From RGIG7213 sp045652135 (GTDB lineage Bacteria > Bacillota > Clostridia > Oscillospirales > CAG-272), in contig JAZRTS010000155.1 in the NCBI GenBank assembly GCA_045652135.1, forward strand, positions 1 to 64,000: a stretch of 64,000 bases of DNA, in the 5' to 3' direction. The notes beneath the pieces were generated by a model. That model was given only the letters and a program-made list of their open reading frames with translations. It ran no database searches and had not been told where the DNA came from. A program made the translations under genes and the position numbers. Below are positions 1 to 8,547 of the stretch, one piece after another (position 1 is the stretch's first letter; every line of letters begins with the position of its first letter).

Positions 1-1218
1 CATATTTGAAACGAGGTATGATCCGTCTGCCTGACGTTCAAACTTCCACATTTCACCCGGCTGATTCTTTACGTTGTAGAGATACAGCTCGGAATAACGG
101 TTGCTTATGCGCTTACCGCCTGCGCTGATAGTGGAGTAGAAGACGTCACCGAGGTCGGATTTTGCAACCTTGTCGAAATGGCTTGCAGATGCGTTGATAG
201 ATACCTTTGATATAAGGAACTTCTGTGTTATAGCATCGTCAAATTCAGCAAGGGCTATGTTTGTATTATTTGAAACGCTGGGTGATGCGGCTGACATAAC
301 GATACCGTTTGAATCTGATGCGTAAAGTATGGAATGTACTCCGTCACCTGCATCAACGATGTACCACTTCTGTCCGGGTGAGCCGCTTGCTGTATATATC
401 TTGACGTCTGTGCCGGGAGCAGATGGACCGCTGAGGTCAAGAACCATATTATATGCAAAGTTTTTGATCGTGTATGAGCCGTCGGCGTTACGTGTGAAGT
501 GCCACGTCTGTTCACCGGACATATTCTTATTGTATGCCACAACGCTGTTCGCCCCGCTGTACTGAGGCATAATTGCTTTGTCGGTGTACATAATGTCTAT
601 CGTTGCATAGAAATCTGTACCGATGTTAAGAGGCTCTCTGTCTTCAAGCGGAACGTCTGTTATTTCCGTGTCGGGCATTGTGACAGGTCCTGCCATAACA
701 GCTGAAACGATAAGGCTTATGTCATCGTTTGTATACTTGCCGTCACGGTTGAAATCAAGTGCTTCGTATGCGCAAAGATCATCGGGAGTGTTAAGCAAAT
801 ATTTTTTTCCTCTGACAACGTCAGCACCGTTTATCGTACCGTCACCTGTCAGGTCACCCTTTACAACCAGCGGATATTCTTCGTACGTAGCGATGTTTAC
901 AAGAGTAAAGCCTGTTGAAACGACGCTGTTTTTGGATAACGCCTTGCCGCCGTTGTCCTTTATGTAACAAGGTTCGGAAAATGAGTCTGTTATGTAGTAA
1001 ACCTTTGTACCTGCGTCGATGTTAACGACCATATTGTTTTTGATCTTGATCGTGCTTCCGCTGACGGGAGTAAGCGCTTTAACAGTTGTTGCTTCAGCAG
1101 TTTTTTCGGCAAGCTCACTTACAGAGGAACTCAACGCCGCACATACTGAAGCAAGTATGAAAGATAAGAGCAAAAGTGTTGAAACAGTTTTGAAAATAAT
1201 ATTCTTTTTCTTCTTCAT
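1..1218 (-). CDS. dockerin and ricin-type lectin surface protein, 3' end cut by window edge
   Basis: The reading frame is open from an ATG at 1218 through the left edge (406 codons, no stop), so the C-terminus is missing. The start has an AGGAG-type site about 7 nt upstream. Residues 1-35 form a Lys-rich signal peptide with a long hydrophobic core. Around residues 120-175 lie two EF-hand-like dockerin type I repeats (GDLTGDGTINGADVV and DFNRDGKYTNDD). From about residue 220 the protein has repeated QxW-type beta-trefoil motifs (GEQTWHF, GQKWYIV, GEMWKF), typical of ricin-like carbohydrate binding. It is probably an extracellular glycan-binding protein that docks to a cohesin. No cohesin lies in the window. 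The dockerin is N-terminal, as in the dockerin proteins at 24666-29972. A catalytic domain could lie beyond the edge. Confidence 0.8.
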   Translation of the reverse strand, partial: MKKKKNIIFKTVSTLLLLSFILASVCAALSSSVSELAEKTAEATTVKALTPVSGSTIKIKNNMVVNIDAGTKVYYITDSFSEPCYIKDNGGKALSKNSVVSTGFTLVNIATYEEYPLVVKGDLTGDGTINGADVVRGKKYLLNTPDDLCAYEALDFNRDGKYTNDDISLIVSAVMAGPVTMPDTEITDVPLEDREPLNIGTDFYATIDIMYTDKAIMPQYSGANSVVAYNKNMSGEQTWHFTRNADGSYTIKNFAYNMVLDLSGPSAPGTDVKIYTASGSPGQKWYIVDAGDGVHSILYASDSNGIVMSAASPSVSNNTNIALAEFDDAITQKFLISKVSINASASHFDKVAKSDLGDVFYSTISAGGKRISNRYSELYLYNVKNQPGEMWKFERQADGSYLVSNM

Positions 1219-1335
1219 TTGTAATTCTCCTGCCGTGCCTGAGATTATTGACACGGTTTGTTTTTTACATGTTTTCGGCCGGAGTGTTTTAAGCTCCAGC
1301 CGATTTGTTTTAAATTTTACGAGGCGAAACGAAAA

Positions 1336-3402
1336 TTAATCTTCGCTTCTCTTCTTCGCTTCGTCTGCAATTATCTTTTCTGCGATGTTTGCAGGTGTTT
1401 CCTCGTAACGCAAGAATGAAAGTGTGTAGCTTCCTCTGCCCTGTGACATTGCACGGAGCGCTGTTGTATAATCGGCAAGCTCACCCATGGGAACCTCGGC
1501 TTCTACCATCTGGTATCCCTTTTTACCTGTATGTGTCATACCGAGAACTCTGCCTCGGCGCTTCATAATGGTGCTGAGAACATCACCGACAAGCGCATCG
1601 GGAATTGTTACGTTCAAAGCGCCTACCGGCTCAAGAATAATGGGGTTTGCCTTCTTCATACCCTCTTTATAAGCTATACTTGCGGCAAGCTTGAAGGACA
1701 TTTCAGATGAGTCAACGTCGTGATATGAGCCGTCATAAAGGTCAGCCTTCAGCGATACCATCGGGAAACCTGCAAGCACGCCCTTCTGCATTGATTCTTC
1801 AAGTCCTTTTACAACTGCGGGGTGGAAGTTCTTGGGAACTGAACCGCCGACACAGGATTCTGTAAATTCAAGACCTTCACCGTCACCGGGGGCGAATCTT
1901 ATCTTGACGTGACCGTACTGGCCGTGACCGCCCGACTGCTTCTTGTGTTTTCCTTCGCAGTCAACACTCTTCTTTATTGCTTCTCTGTAAGCTATGCGCG
2001 GCTCTGAGAGGTTCACTGATATACCGTAACGGGATGCAAGCTTTGCAATAGTTACGTCAACGTGAATATCGCCGATGCCCGAAAGCACGAGCTGTTTTGT
2101 TTCAGCATCGTTTACAAAACTGAGGGTGAGATCTTCTTCAAGGAGTTTTGTGACGCCCTGCGATATCTTGTCTTCCTCGCCCTTTACCTTGGGTGAGAGC
2201 GCAACACGGAGATACGGTTCTTCGTATTTTATCTTTCTGTAGGGATCGGCATTCGGATTTGCGGAGAACGTATCGTTTGTGTTTACGCCCGCAAGCTTCG
2301 TTGTAACACCGATATCACCTGTGTAAAGTGAATCGACTTCTTTAAGGTCTTTGCCCTTGACCGTATAAATATGGGCAAACTTTTCGGAAACTCCCGTTTC
2401 GGGATTCGTAAGCACATCGTCACGGTTGAGCACACCGCTCATTACCTTGAAGTATGACATCTTACCTACAAACGGGTCTGCAACGGTTTTGAAGATAAAT
2501 GCCGCTGTGGGATTATCGGGTGATATTTCACAGCTGATAACCTCACCGTTTCTTATTACCTTTTCCTTTTCTCTTGCAAAGGGGGAGGGGAAGTATTCGA
2601 TGATGTTGTCCATCAAATTATCAATACCCCACATTTTTGTTGCCGCGCCGCAGATAACGGGGGCAATGGTGCGTCCTACAAAACCGATGTGTATTGCCTG
2701 AATGGCCTCCTCACGAGTTATCGGCTCACCTGCGCAGTATTTATCCATAAGCTCCTCGCTCGTTTCGGCGATGGATTCATAAAGCATATTGCGGTATGAG
2801 TGAGCAACGGGAGCGTAAGCGGGGGGAATTGCCGACTCCGTATGCTTACCTTCCTTGTCGAATACCGTTACGCACATATCTATAAGGTCGATGAAGCCCG
2901 TAACCTTTTCACCGTCGATAAGCGGTATCAGAACGGGACAGACAGAAACACCGAATGCATCTCTTATTTCCTTGAATGCACGCGCAAAACGGCATTCGTC
3001 ATCGTCAAATTTATTGATAAAGAACGCTCTGGGAACTTTGTTTTCAACGACCTTTTCCCAAGCAAGCTCAGTTCCTACTTCAACGCCTGCCTTGCCGTCA
3101 ACAACGATGATGGCACTTCCCGCAACACGGAGTCCCTGAGAAACCTCACCGCAAAAGTCGAGGTATCCGGGTGTGTCAATTATATTGATCTTCTTTCCTT
3201 TCCATTCAACGGGAGCAACAGACAGGGAAACGGAAAAGCCTCTTTTCTTTTCTTCGGCATCATAATCGAGCACGGTATTTCCTTCGCTGACCTTTCCCAA
3301 GCGGTTTGTTGCCTTGGTGAAATAAAGCATAGCCTCAGCAACGGATGTTTTGCCATGTGATGAGTGACCTATCAAACATACATTACGAATATTGTTGTTC
3401 AT
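1336..3402 (-). CDS. elongation factor G-like GTPase (divergent EF-G2 type)
   Basis: This is a full-length translational GTPase of 688 residues with EF-G architecture: G domain, domain II, and C-terminal domains III-V. The P-loop is GHSSHGKT (residues 12-19), switch II is DTPGYLDF (76-83) and the base-recognition motif is NKFD (130-133). Canonical EF-G has GHxDxGKTT, DTPGHVDF and NKMD, so this is the divergent paralogue found beside true EF-G in many Firmicutes. Its role is not settled; ribosome translocation or ribosome-associated GTPase activity is inferred from the family. I chose the start MNNNIRN at 3402 because it has a purine-rich site upstream, although the frame extends 12 codons further to 3438. 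A TTGAAT-17-TATAAT promoter lies just upstream and the gene appears monocistronic. No ribosomal protein genes flank it. Confidence 0.88.
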   Translation of the reverse strand: MNNNIRNVCLIGHSSHGKTSVAEAMLYFTKATNRLGKVSEGNTVLDYDAEEKKRGFSVSLSVAPVEWKGKKINIIDTPGYLDFCGEVSQGLRVAGSAIIVVDGKAGVEVGTELAWEKVVENKVPRAFFINKFDDDECRFARAFKEIRDAFGVSVCPVLIPLIDGEKVTGFIDLIDMCVTVFDKEGKHTESAIPPAYAPVAHSYRNMLYESIAETSEELMDKYCAGEPITREEAIQAIHIGFVGRTIAPVICGAATKMWGIDNLMDNIIEYFPSPFAREKEKVIRNGEVISCEISPDNPTAAFIFKTVADPFVGKMSYFKVMSGVLNRDDVLTNPETGVSEKFAHIYTVKGKDLKEVDSLYTGDIGVTTKLAGVNTNDTFSANPNADPYRKIKYEEPYLRVALSPKVKGEEDKISQGVTKLLEEDLTLSFVNDAETKQLVLSGIGDIHVDVTIAKLASRYGISVNLSEPRIAYREAIKKSVDCEGKHKKQSGGHGQYGHVKIRFAPGDGEGLEFTESCVGGSVPKNFHPAVVKGLEESMQKGVLAGFPMVSLKADLYDGSYHDVDSSEMSFKLAASIAYKEGMKKANPIILEPVGALNVTIPDALVGDVLSTIMKRRGRVLGMTHTGKKGYQMVEAEVPMGELADYTTALRAMSQGRGSYTLSFLRYEETPANIAEKIIADEAKKRSED

Positions 3403-3457
3403 AGTTTTATTCCTGCCTTTCTTTACAAAAATATACACATATATTTTGTATACCCTT

Positions 3458-3486
3458 ATTATACTGTATTACGGTTTTGAATTCAA
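3458..3486 (-). promoter_or_regulatory. promoter for the EF-G-like gene
   Basis: On the minus strand TTGAAT (3481-3486) and TATAAT (3458-3463) are separated by 17 nt and lie about 55 nt upstream of the chosen start. Confidence 0.6.
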
Positions 3487-3554
3487 TACCTTTTGAGTTT
3501 ATTTAAAACGCCGAATATGTAGAAATTTTTTGTTGAAAATTGTGCATAATGCAC

Positions 3555-3593
3555 AAAACGGTTATGTATATTTCTCCGATACATAACCGTTTT
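3555..3593 (-). terminator. hairpin downstream of the NlpC/P60-like lipoprotein gene
   Basis: A perfect 15-bp inverted repeat (3555-3569 with 3579-3593) sits 26 nt past the stop of the gene ending at 3619. The stem ends in a short T run on either strand. Termination is inferred. Confidence 0.55.
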
Positions 3594-3618
3594 GCATAAT
3601 TTTCACTTTTGTTATAGC

Positions 3619-4431
3619 TTAATCAATGGGTCTATACGCAAATCTGAACTCTGCGCCAGAAGTTGACAGCGGTTCTACAGAAGGCTGTGTTGACTGAAGT
3701 CGTTTGTCAGAGCCTGCATCGTATCTGTAAAAGTTGCCGCGCGTTGCAGGGCCGGCACAGATGAACACGTGCTTGGGATAATCCTTCAAATATTCGGGAA
3801 CGGGAATGTTCTGGCTGTTGCCGACGAAGATTATATCTCCTGCCTTGACCTCTGATTCATCTGTTATCTTTTCAAATTTGAGATTTTTCAAAAGGTTTTC
3901 GATGGGGTTTGTTGTGTAGAGCGTAAAGCCCTTTGTGCTCGGCTGTCTTTTGGTGTAAAATCCTGCATCGTAAAGCGCCCAGCCTACAAATCTGTCACAC
4001 GATACGATCTTTTCGGTCTTGTCAAGCGCAGGGTTTACGCTTGCATCTCCGTATGTGTAACGGTTGTCACGGATATAATCGGCAACTGCCTTGGCGTTAT
4101 AAAGGATTCTTGCCGCCGCAAGAGTAGGGCAGGGGTTATATGCGAGATTCCCCTCTGAATCGTATACGACATACCCTAACTGCGCATTGTCATCCGCTGC
4201 GCCTTTTGCTTCTTCGAGCGTTGTGTATTCACCCTTTTGTGTGTCTTCGGTGTTATAGGGTGATCTTACGTAATATGTAAGTTCCATTTTATCCTCCGTT
4301 TGTGCATCTGTTACAGGTGCGCTTGTTTCTGTGCCTGCTGTGCTGTCTGTGTCTGTGTCGGTTGAAGTGCCTGAGCAGGCTGTCAACAAAAGCGATGATG
4401 TGATAAGCAAAATCAAAATTTTATTTTTCAA
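3619..4431 (-). CDS. lipoprotein with NlpC/P60-like domain (short paralogue)
   Basis: A 270-residue protein with a lipoprotein signal peptide and lipobox LTAC (Cys19), followed by a Thr/Asp-rich linker. The C-terminal half carries the family signature seen again in five proteins at 21637-29972: YTYGDASVNPAL, then SCDRFVGWALYDAGF with the putative nucleophile Cys, then AGDIIF, then KHVFICAG with the putative catalytic His, ending in FRFAYRP. The Cys-His order and spacing resemble NlpC/P60-type peptidases, so a role in wall peptide or amide cleavage is inferred. Unlike its paralogues it ends after this domain and lacks the C-terminal lectin-like module. The start codon is TTG (4429-4431), supported by a GAGGGG site 9 nt upstream, with a perfect consensus promoter behind it. 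Confidence 0.72.
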   Translation of the reverse strand: MKNKILILLITSSLLLTACSGTSTDTDTDSTAGTETSAPVTDAQTEDKMELTYYVRSPYNTEDTQKGEYTTLEEAKGAADDNAQLGYVVYDSEGNLAYNPCPTLAAARILYNAKAVADYIRDNRYTYGDASVNPALDKTEKIVSCDRFVGWALYDAGFYTKRQPSTKGFTLYTTNPIENLLKNLKFEKITDESEVKAGDIIFVGNSQNIPVPEYLKDYPKHVFICAGPATRGNFYRYDAGSDKRLQSTQPSVEPLSTSGAEFRFAYRPID

Positions 4432-4464
4432 TTTCAGATACCCCTCATTGTTTTATTTGAGAAC

Positions 4465-4493
4465 ATTATATATCTTTGCGTCTTTTTTGTCAA
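4465..4493 (-). promoter_or_regulatory. consensus promoter for the lipoprotein gene
   Basis: On the minus strand a perfect TTGACA (4488-4493) and perfect TATAAT (4465-4470) have a 17-nt spacer. It is back to back with the plus-strand promoter at 4498. Confidence 0.8.
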
Positions 4494-4497
4494 GTGT

Positions 4498-4527
4498 TTG
4501 ACACCATATATCGTATTCCCGTATATA
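4498..4527 (+). promoter_or_regulatory. promoter for the DUF454 gene
   Basis: TTGACA (4498-4503) is followed by TATATA (4522-4527) after 18 nt. A TATAAT at 4524-4529 would give a 20-nt spacer. Either choice leaves a leader of only about 10-13 nt before the GTG start. Confidence 0.55.
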
Positions 4528-4546
4528 ATATACCGGGGTGAATAAT

Positions 4547-4909
4547 GTGAAAAAAGTATATATCGCTGTCGGAGGTCTTGCTTTTGTCCTCGGCACGGTC
4601 GGTTGTTTTGTTCCTTTTTTACCGACGTTTCCGTTTTTTCTTCTGACGGGTGTGTGCTTTGCAAAAGGTTCGGATTTTCTTTATGAAAAATTCGTATCGT
4701 CAAAGCTGTACGAAAAAAATTTCAAAAGCTTTCAAGACGGCAAAGGAATGAAAAGAAGCACAAAGGTGCGTGTCATACTGTCCGTGGGCATCTGCTGTGC
4801 GGCAGGCTTTTTTCTCACAGAGAGTGCTGCGGTGAAAATAATTATTACCGCCGTCTTTGTGCTTCATATTCTGTATTTTGTTTTCGGAATAAAAAATTAT
4901 GATAATTAG
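4547..4909 (+). CDS. DUF454 (YbaN-type) small inner-membrane protein
   Basis: A protein of about 120 residues with an N-terminal membrane segment, the signature GTVGCFVPFLPTFPFFLLT and FAKGS of the DUF454/YbaN family, a short cytoplasmic loop, and two further membrane segments near the C-terminus. The function of the family is unknown. I prefer the GTG at 4547, because GGGGTG sits 6 nt before it, over an in-frame GTG at 4538 that has no ribosome site. The gene is transcribed alone, divergent from the lipoprotein gene and convergent with the sensor kinase gene, whose stop codon is 1 nt away. Confidence 0.8.
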   Translation: MKKVYIAVGGLAFVLGTVGCFVPFLPTFPFFLLTGVCFAKGSDFLYEKFVSSKLYEKNFKSFQDGKGMKRSTKVRVILSVGICCAAGFFLTESAAVKIIITAVFVLHILYFVFGIKNYDN

Positions 4910-4910
4910 G

Positions 4911-6839
4911 TCATATTTTCGGAAATGTCAGAATGACCTTGAAAAGGTCGCCGTCTGTCGTTATGGCTATTTTACCGCCCTGAAGCTCCGTAAGGCTTTG
5001 GGCGATTGATAATCCCAAACCGTTTCCGTCAGTGTTACGTGAGCTGTCGCCCCTTGAAAAACGCTCAAAAAGCTCATCGGCTGAAATATTCAGCTCGTCA
5101 CGTGAGGTATTTTTAAAGGTTATTTTTGCCTCGTTTCCCATATCCTCAAGGGAAATATACACTCTTGTGCCGCTTAAAGAATATTTGCAGATATTATTCA
5201 TCAGATTGTCAAATATGCGCCACATACGTCTGCCGTCAGCCATTATCATCACGGGATGATCGGGTACGGATAAGACGGTGCTGAGCATACTTTTTTCAAG
5301 CTTGTCACGGTACTCGGCAACGGCTTGGTTTACGAAAACGTCTATCTGCATTTCCTCAAGCTTTACCTCAAGGTTTCCCGTTGATGCCTTTGAAGCCTCG
5401 ATAAGGTCATCTATAAGCCGTTTCAGCTTTTCCGACTGCCTTAACAAAACAGATGAATATTCCGTTATTTTTCCGTTTTCGGTGCGTTCCTTTGAAATAA
5501 GGTCGGAATAATTTATTATCGAGGTAAGCGGTGTTTTGATGTCGTGAGATACGTTTGTGATAAGCTCCGTTTTTATTCTTTCGCTTTTCAGCCGTTCATC
5601 AACGGCTGTTTTCATTCCGCCGGCTATACTGTTCAACGCTTCACCGTGGGATTTAAAATCAAGAATGAGGTTGGAAGTATCGATTTTATGCGACACTTCA
5701 CCTTTTGCAAGTGCCGATGCGCCCTTTAAAAGACGGTTCCACATAAGCACGCACAAAAGAATTACACCAAGCTCAAAAAGCTTGAAGAGAACCCATATCA
5801 CGAGCATAATATCCTTTTCAAATAAAAGTGCTGAAAATATGAAATCTGCGATAAAAAAGACCGCTGCAATACCGCACACCTTTGCAAGAATATGCATATT
5901 ACGGAAAATAACACATAAGAAGCCGAATGCCTTTTTTAAAATACGGTACAAAAGGCGGCATATCATATAAATAACGGTGTTTTTAAAAAGTGTGTTTGTC
6001 TTTATTCTTGCCGCAACGCTCATTGACAGTCCGAGCGCTGACGATATTGCCGCTGTGATGTACATCGTAAGTACAACTATATCCTGCGGCTCTGCCAATG
6101 CACCTATTTCTTCTAAAACAAACAGAGCGAAAACAAAGAGACCTATTACTGATGCCAAAAACAAGTCAAGCGGAATTTTCACCCCGAAGCTGGGTTTGAT
6201 TTCCGATGTATCTTTCTGTCTTCCGGATGCATACATAAGAAATACAAAGCCTATGACAGAGCATATTATACACAGCAGTGTAAGAGGGAAGACCGTATAT
6301 CTTACGCTGTAAAGAGTTGTGACGAGGCTTTCAATAAATGAGTATTTATCCTGTGAGGTAAGTTCAGACGATAGTATAAGCGATGCGGAAATAAACGTTT
6401 CTCCCTCATTCGGCTCACCTCTGAATTTGTTTACCGGATGTAAAAATATACTATAATTATAATTGTGATTTTCGGGATAGTATTCTTCGCTTGAAATGAA
6501 GTTTTCCTTGTAAACGGTGCCGTCTGTTTTTTCTCCGTAGGAGCACAATATTTCAGATGTCGTGTGATCCTTTATTTCAAAATATGAAATGTTTTTTGAC
6601 GGAATGTATGAGGAAATATCATCACTGATGCAGTAATAATTGTAAACTGTATTTTTGATGTCCATAAATGCCGTGTTTTTGAAAAGACTTTCTTTATACT
6701 CGTTTTCAGATGTTGTATATACGTTTGTTGCGATTGAGTAGTACATAGTAACAACACCGCCGCAGCTCATAAGAATAAAAAGCACAGTTAGTATAAAAAC
6801 CGTTACCTTTAGCCAAGGACAAGCTGTAAGCTGTTTCAT
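4911..6839 (-). CDS. membrane sensor histidine kinase
   Basis: A 642-residue sensor. It has an N-terminal membrane segment (about 10-32), an extracellular region to about residue 180, a block of several membrane segments (about 185-375), and a HAMP-like stretch. The HisKA box is NVSHDIKTPLTSI with the phospho-acceptor His near residue 431. The ATPase domain shows an N box (NLMNNICKYS) and G box (DGNGLGLSIAQS). It autophosphorylates and passes phosphate to the response regulator encoded just upstream; the two genes overlap by 4 nt (ATGA), so they are translationally coupled. The multi-span middle region is unusual for an OmpR-class partner and suggests sensing of a membrane or envelope signal. 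The signal is not known and no obvious target gene adjoins. Confidence 0.88.
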   Translation of the reverse strand: MKQLTACPWLKVTVFILTVLFILMSCGGVVTMYYSIATNVYTTSENEYKESLFKNTAFMDIKNTVYNYYCISDDISSYIPSKNISYFEIKDHTTSEILCSYGEKTDGTVYKENFISSEEYYPENHNYNYSIFLHPVNKFRGEPNEGETFISASLILSSELTSQDKYSFIESLVTTLYSVRYTVFPLTLLCIICSVIGFVFLMYASGRQKDTSEIKPSFGVKIPLDLFLASVIGLFVFALFVLEEIGALAEPQDIVVLTMYITAAISSALGLSMSVAARIKTNTLFKNTVIYMICRLLYRILKKAFGFLCVIFRNMHILAKVCGIAAVFFIADFIFSALLFEKDIMLVIWVLFKLFELGVILLCVLMWNRLLKGASALAKGEVSHKIDTSNLILDFKSHGEALNSIAGGMKTAVDERLKSERIKTELITNVSHDIKTPLTSIINYSDLISKERTENGKITEYSSVLLRQSEKLKRLIDDLIEASKASTGNLEVKLEEMQIDVFVNQAVAEYRDKLEKSMLSTVLSVPDHPVMIMADGRRMWRIFDNLMNNICKYSLSGTRVYISLEDMGNEAKITFKNTSRDELNISADELFERFSRGDSSRNTDGNGLGLSIAQSLTELQGGKIAITTDGDLFKVILTFPKI

Positions 6840-7534
6840 TCTTTTTTCTCCTTTTCAAATTTGTACCCCTGTCCCCATACTACCTTAATGTAACGTGGCT
6901 CGGCAGGGTTTATCTCTGTTTTTTCACGCAGGTGGCGAATGTGTACGGCAACGGTGTTGTCGCATCCCGTCGGGTCATCCTTCCACACGCGTCTGTATAT
7001 TTCCTTCGGTGAAAATACCTTGCCCTTGTTTTGCAAAAGCAACTTTAAAATATCGTATTCTATCGGCGTCAGATTTATTTTTTCTCCGTCAACGGTGACC
7101 TCTTTTTGCTCGTCATCAAGCTCAAGTCCTCCCGATGTCAGTACGTTTCGGCTTGATGTGCTTCCGCCGAGACGCATATATCGGCGGAGCTGTGAATTTA
7201 CTCTTGCTATTACCTCAACGGGATTGAACGGCTTTGTTATATAATCGTCAGCACCGAGATTGAGTCCGAGTATCTTGTCGCAGTCCTCACTTTTTGCCGT
7301 CAGCAGTATTATCGGTACGTTGCTTGTTTTTCTTATTTCAGCCATTGCCGCTATTCCGTCAAGCACGGGCATCATTATGTCAAGCAGTATTAGATGTATG
7401 TCTTCGTTTTTTATCGTTTCGACGGCATCAAGCCCGTTGTGCGCTTCAAAAATTTTATATTCCGGATTTGCAAGGTATATTTTAAGCGCATTTACAATGT
7501 CATGCTCGTCATCGCATATCAGTATGTTGTACAT
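6836..7534 (-). CDS. OmpR/PhoB-family response regulator
   Basis: A 232-residue regulator. The receiver domain (1-120) has the acidic pair in CDDE (8-11), the phospho-acceptor Asp in LLLDIMMP (near 53), the conserved Thr in LLTAKSE and Lys in YITKPF. The C-terminal winged helix (about 130-228) has the OmpR-type signature LTPIEYDILKLLL and VAVHIRHLREK. It should bind DNA after phosphorylation by the kinase encoded downstream. The start has an AGGAAG site 9 nt upstream, and a promoter with TATAAT at 7563-7568 (minus strand) precedes it. The pair forms a two-gene operon. Confidence 0.9.
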   Translation of the reverse strand: MYNILICDDEHDIVNALKIYLANPEYKIFEAHNGLDAVETIKNEDIHLILLDIMMPVLDGIAAMAEIRKTSNVPIILLTAKSEDCDKILGLNLGADDYITKPFNPVEVIARVNSQLRRYMRLGGSTSSRNVLTSGGLELDDEQKEVTVDGEKINLTPIEYDILKLLLQNKGKVFSPKEIYRRVWKDDPTGCDNTVAVHIRHLREKTEINPAEPRYIKVVWGQGYKFEKEKKE

Positions 7535-7562
7535 TCTTATCTTCCTTTCGGTTTATGGTATA

Positions 7563-7590
7563 ATTATATCACGTTGTTTATTAAAATCAA
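7563..7590 (-). promoter_or_regulatory. promoter of the two-component operon
   Basis: On the minus strand TTGATT (7585-7590) is separated by 16 nt from TATAAT (7563-7568), 29 nt before the ATG. Confidence 0.5.
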
Positions 7591-7636
7591 AGATGATAAA
7601 ATATTAAGATTTTTTTAATATCGGACAAAATACGCA

Positions 7637-7665
7637 TTGACAAAAAAATCACCGTATGATAAAAT
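7637..7665 (+). promoter_or_regulatory. promoter for the small ORF, rsuA and probably tex
   Basis: TTGACA (7637-7642), 17-nt spacer, TAAAAT (7660-7665). It precedes the 32-codon ORF at 7730 by about 65 nt. Confidence 0.65.
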
Positions 7666-7729
7666 AAACTGTTCTCACCTTTTTTGAATACCGAACACAA
7701 AACGGTGCACAATTTCAAGGGGTGATGAA

Positions 7730-7828
7730 ATGAAAAGTATAATTATGAGGTTTGCGGTCGGATTTACGGTAGGGCTTGCACTTTTTGGGTTGCTCGGCTA
7801 TGTATTTTATACCGCAGTAAATTTGTAA
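7730..7828 (+). CDS. 32-residue single-span membrane peptide coupled to rsuA
   Basis: A very short ORF with an excellent ribosome site (AAGGGGTGA, 4 nt before the ATG). The product begins MKSIIMRF, then has a Gly/Val/Leu/Phe-rich hydrophobic stretch (about residues 8-28) that could form one membrane span. Its TAA stop shares its last A with the ATG of rsuA (TAATG), a classic arrangement for translational coupling. The consensus promoter upstream and the quality of the ribosome site argue that it is translated. It may be a functional small membrane protein or a device that controls initiation of rsuA. I do not recognise a family. Confidence 0.6.
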   Translation: MKSIIMRFAVGFTVGLALFGLLGYVFYTAVNL

Positions 7829-8532
7829 TGAGGCTTGATAAATTTTTTACCCATACGGGAACGATGTCAAGAAAAGAATGTGCGCAGGCGGCAAAAAGAG
7901 GGCGCATAAGCGTAAACGGCAAAGTCATGACAGACTCTGCCGTACATATAAATGAAAATACCGATAAGGTAACACTTGACGGCGTGCCTGTTGCTTATAT
8001 GAAATATATTTATATAATGCTGAACAAGCCGCAGGGCTATGTCAGTTCTTCGGACGAGCCGGGAGAGCATACGGTGCTTGAACTGTTACCTGAAAACATC
8101 GTGAAATGCGATGTCTTTCCATCGGGAAGACTTGACAAGGATACAACGGGGCTTATGATAATAACAAATGACGGGCCTTCCTCACACAAGGCGCTTGCGC
8201 CGAAAAGCCACGTAAGCAAAAAGTACAGGTATGAATGTGCCGACGTGCTTTTGCCGTCAGATGCCGAGAAAATGAGGGTGGGCATAACTCTTGCCGACGG
8301 TTACACAACGCTTCCGTGTGAGCTTGAAATGCTCGGCGAAAAACACGGCGAGATAGTTTTGCATGAGGGTAAATACCACCAGATAAAAAGAATGTTCGGT
8401 GCGGTGGGGAATAAAATAACCGCGCTCAAAAGGCTGTCATTCGGGGATATACTGCTTGACGAAAAGCTCGAAGAGGGCGAATGGCGGTATCTGACGGATG
8501 ACGAAATAAAAATTTTTACGGGAAATAAATGA
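7828..8532 (+). CDS. rsuA: small-subunit rRNA pseudouridine synthase, RsuA/RluB family
   Basis: A 234-residue enzyme that isomerises uridine to pseudouridine in rRNA. The N-terminal S4 RNA-binding domain (1-60) starts MRLDKFF and contains the KRGRISVNG turn. The catalytic domain has LNKPQGYVSS and the active-site motif GRLDKDTTGLMIITND, whose Asp is the nucleophile, and later EGKYHQIKRMFGAVG. Length and the single S4 domain fit RsuA (16S U516) better than RluB, but members of this family are hard to separate by reading. It is translated from an ATG that overlaps the stop of the 32-codon ORF, and tex follows 15 nt downstream. Confidence 0.87.
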   Translation: MRLDKFFTHTGTMSRKECAQAAKRGRISVNGKVMTDSAVHINENTDKVTLDGVPVAYMKYIYIMLNKPQGYVSSSDEPGEHTVLELLPENIVKCDVFPSGRLDKDTTGLMIITNDGPSSHKALAPKSHVSKKYRYECADVLLPSDAEKMRVGITLADGYTTLPCELEMLGEKHGEIVLHEGKYHQIKRMFGAVGNKITALKRLSFGDILLDEKLEEGEWRYLTDDEIKIFTGNK

Positions 8533-8547
8533 TAAGGAGAGATAAAT

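Noticed and set aside
1276..1302. Terminator of the EF-G-like gene
   Set aside because: A 9-bp stem CGGCCGGAG/CTCCAGCCG exists, but on the minus strand it is followed by an A-rich stretch, not a T run. It may be a leader hairpin of the dockerin-ricin gene.
2800..3360. 186-codon plus-strand frame opposite the EF-G-like gene
   Set aside because: Antisense shadow of the G domain, without start signals or recognisable features.
4434..4703. 89-codon minus-strand frame
   Set aside because: It spans both promoters and the DUF454 start, and lacks a ribosome site and any domain.
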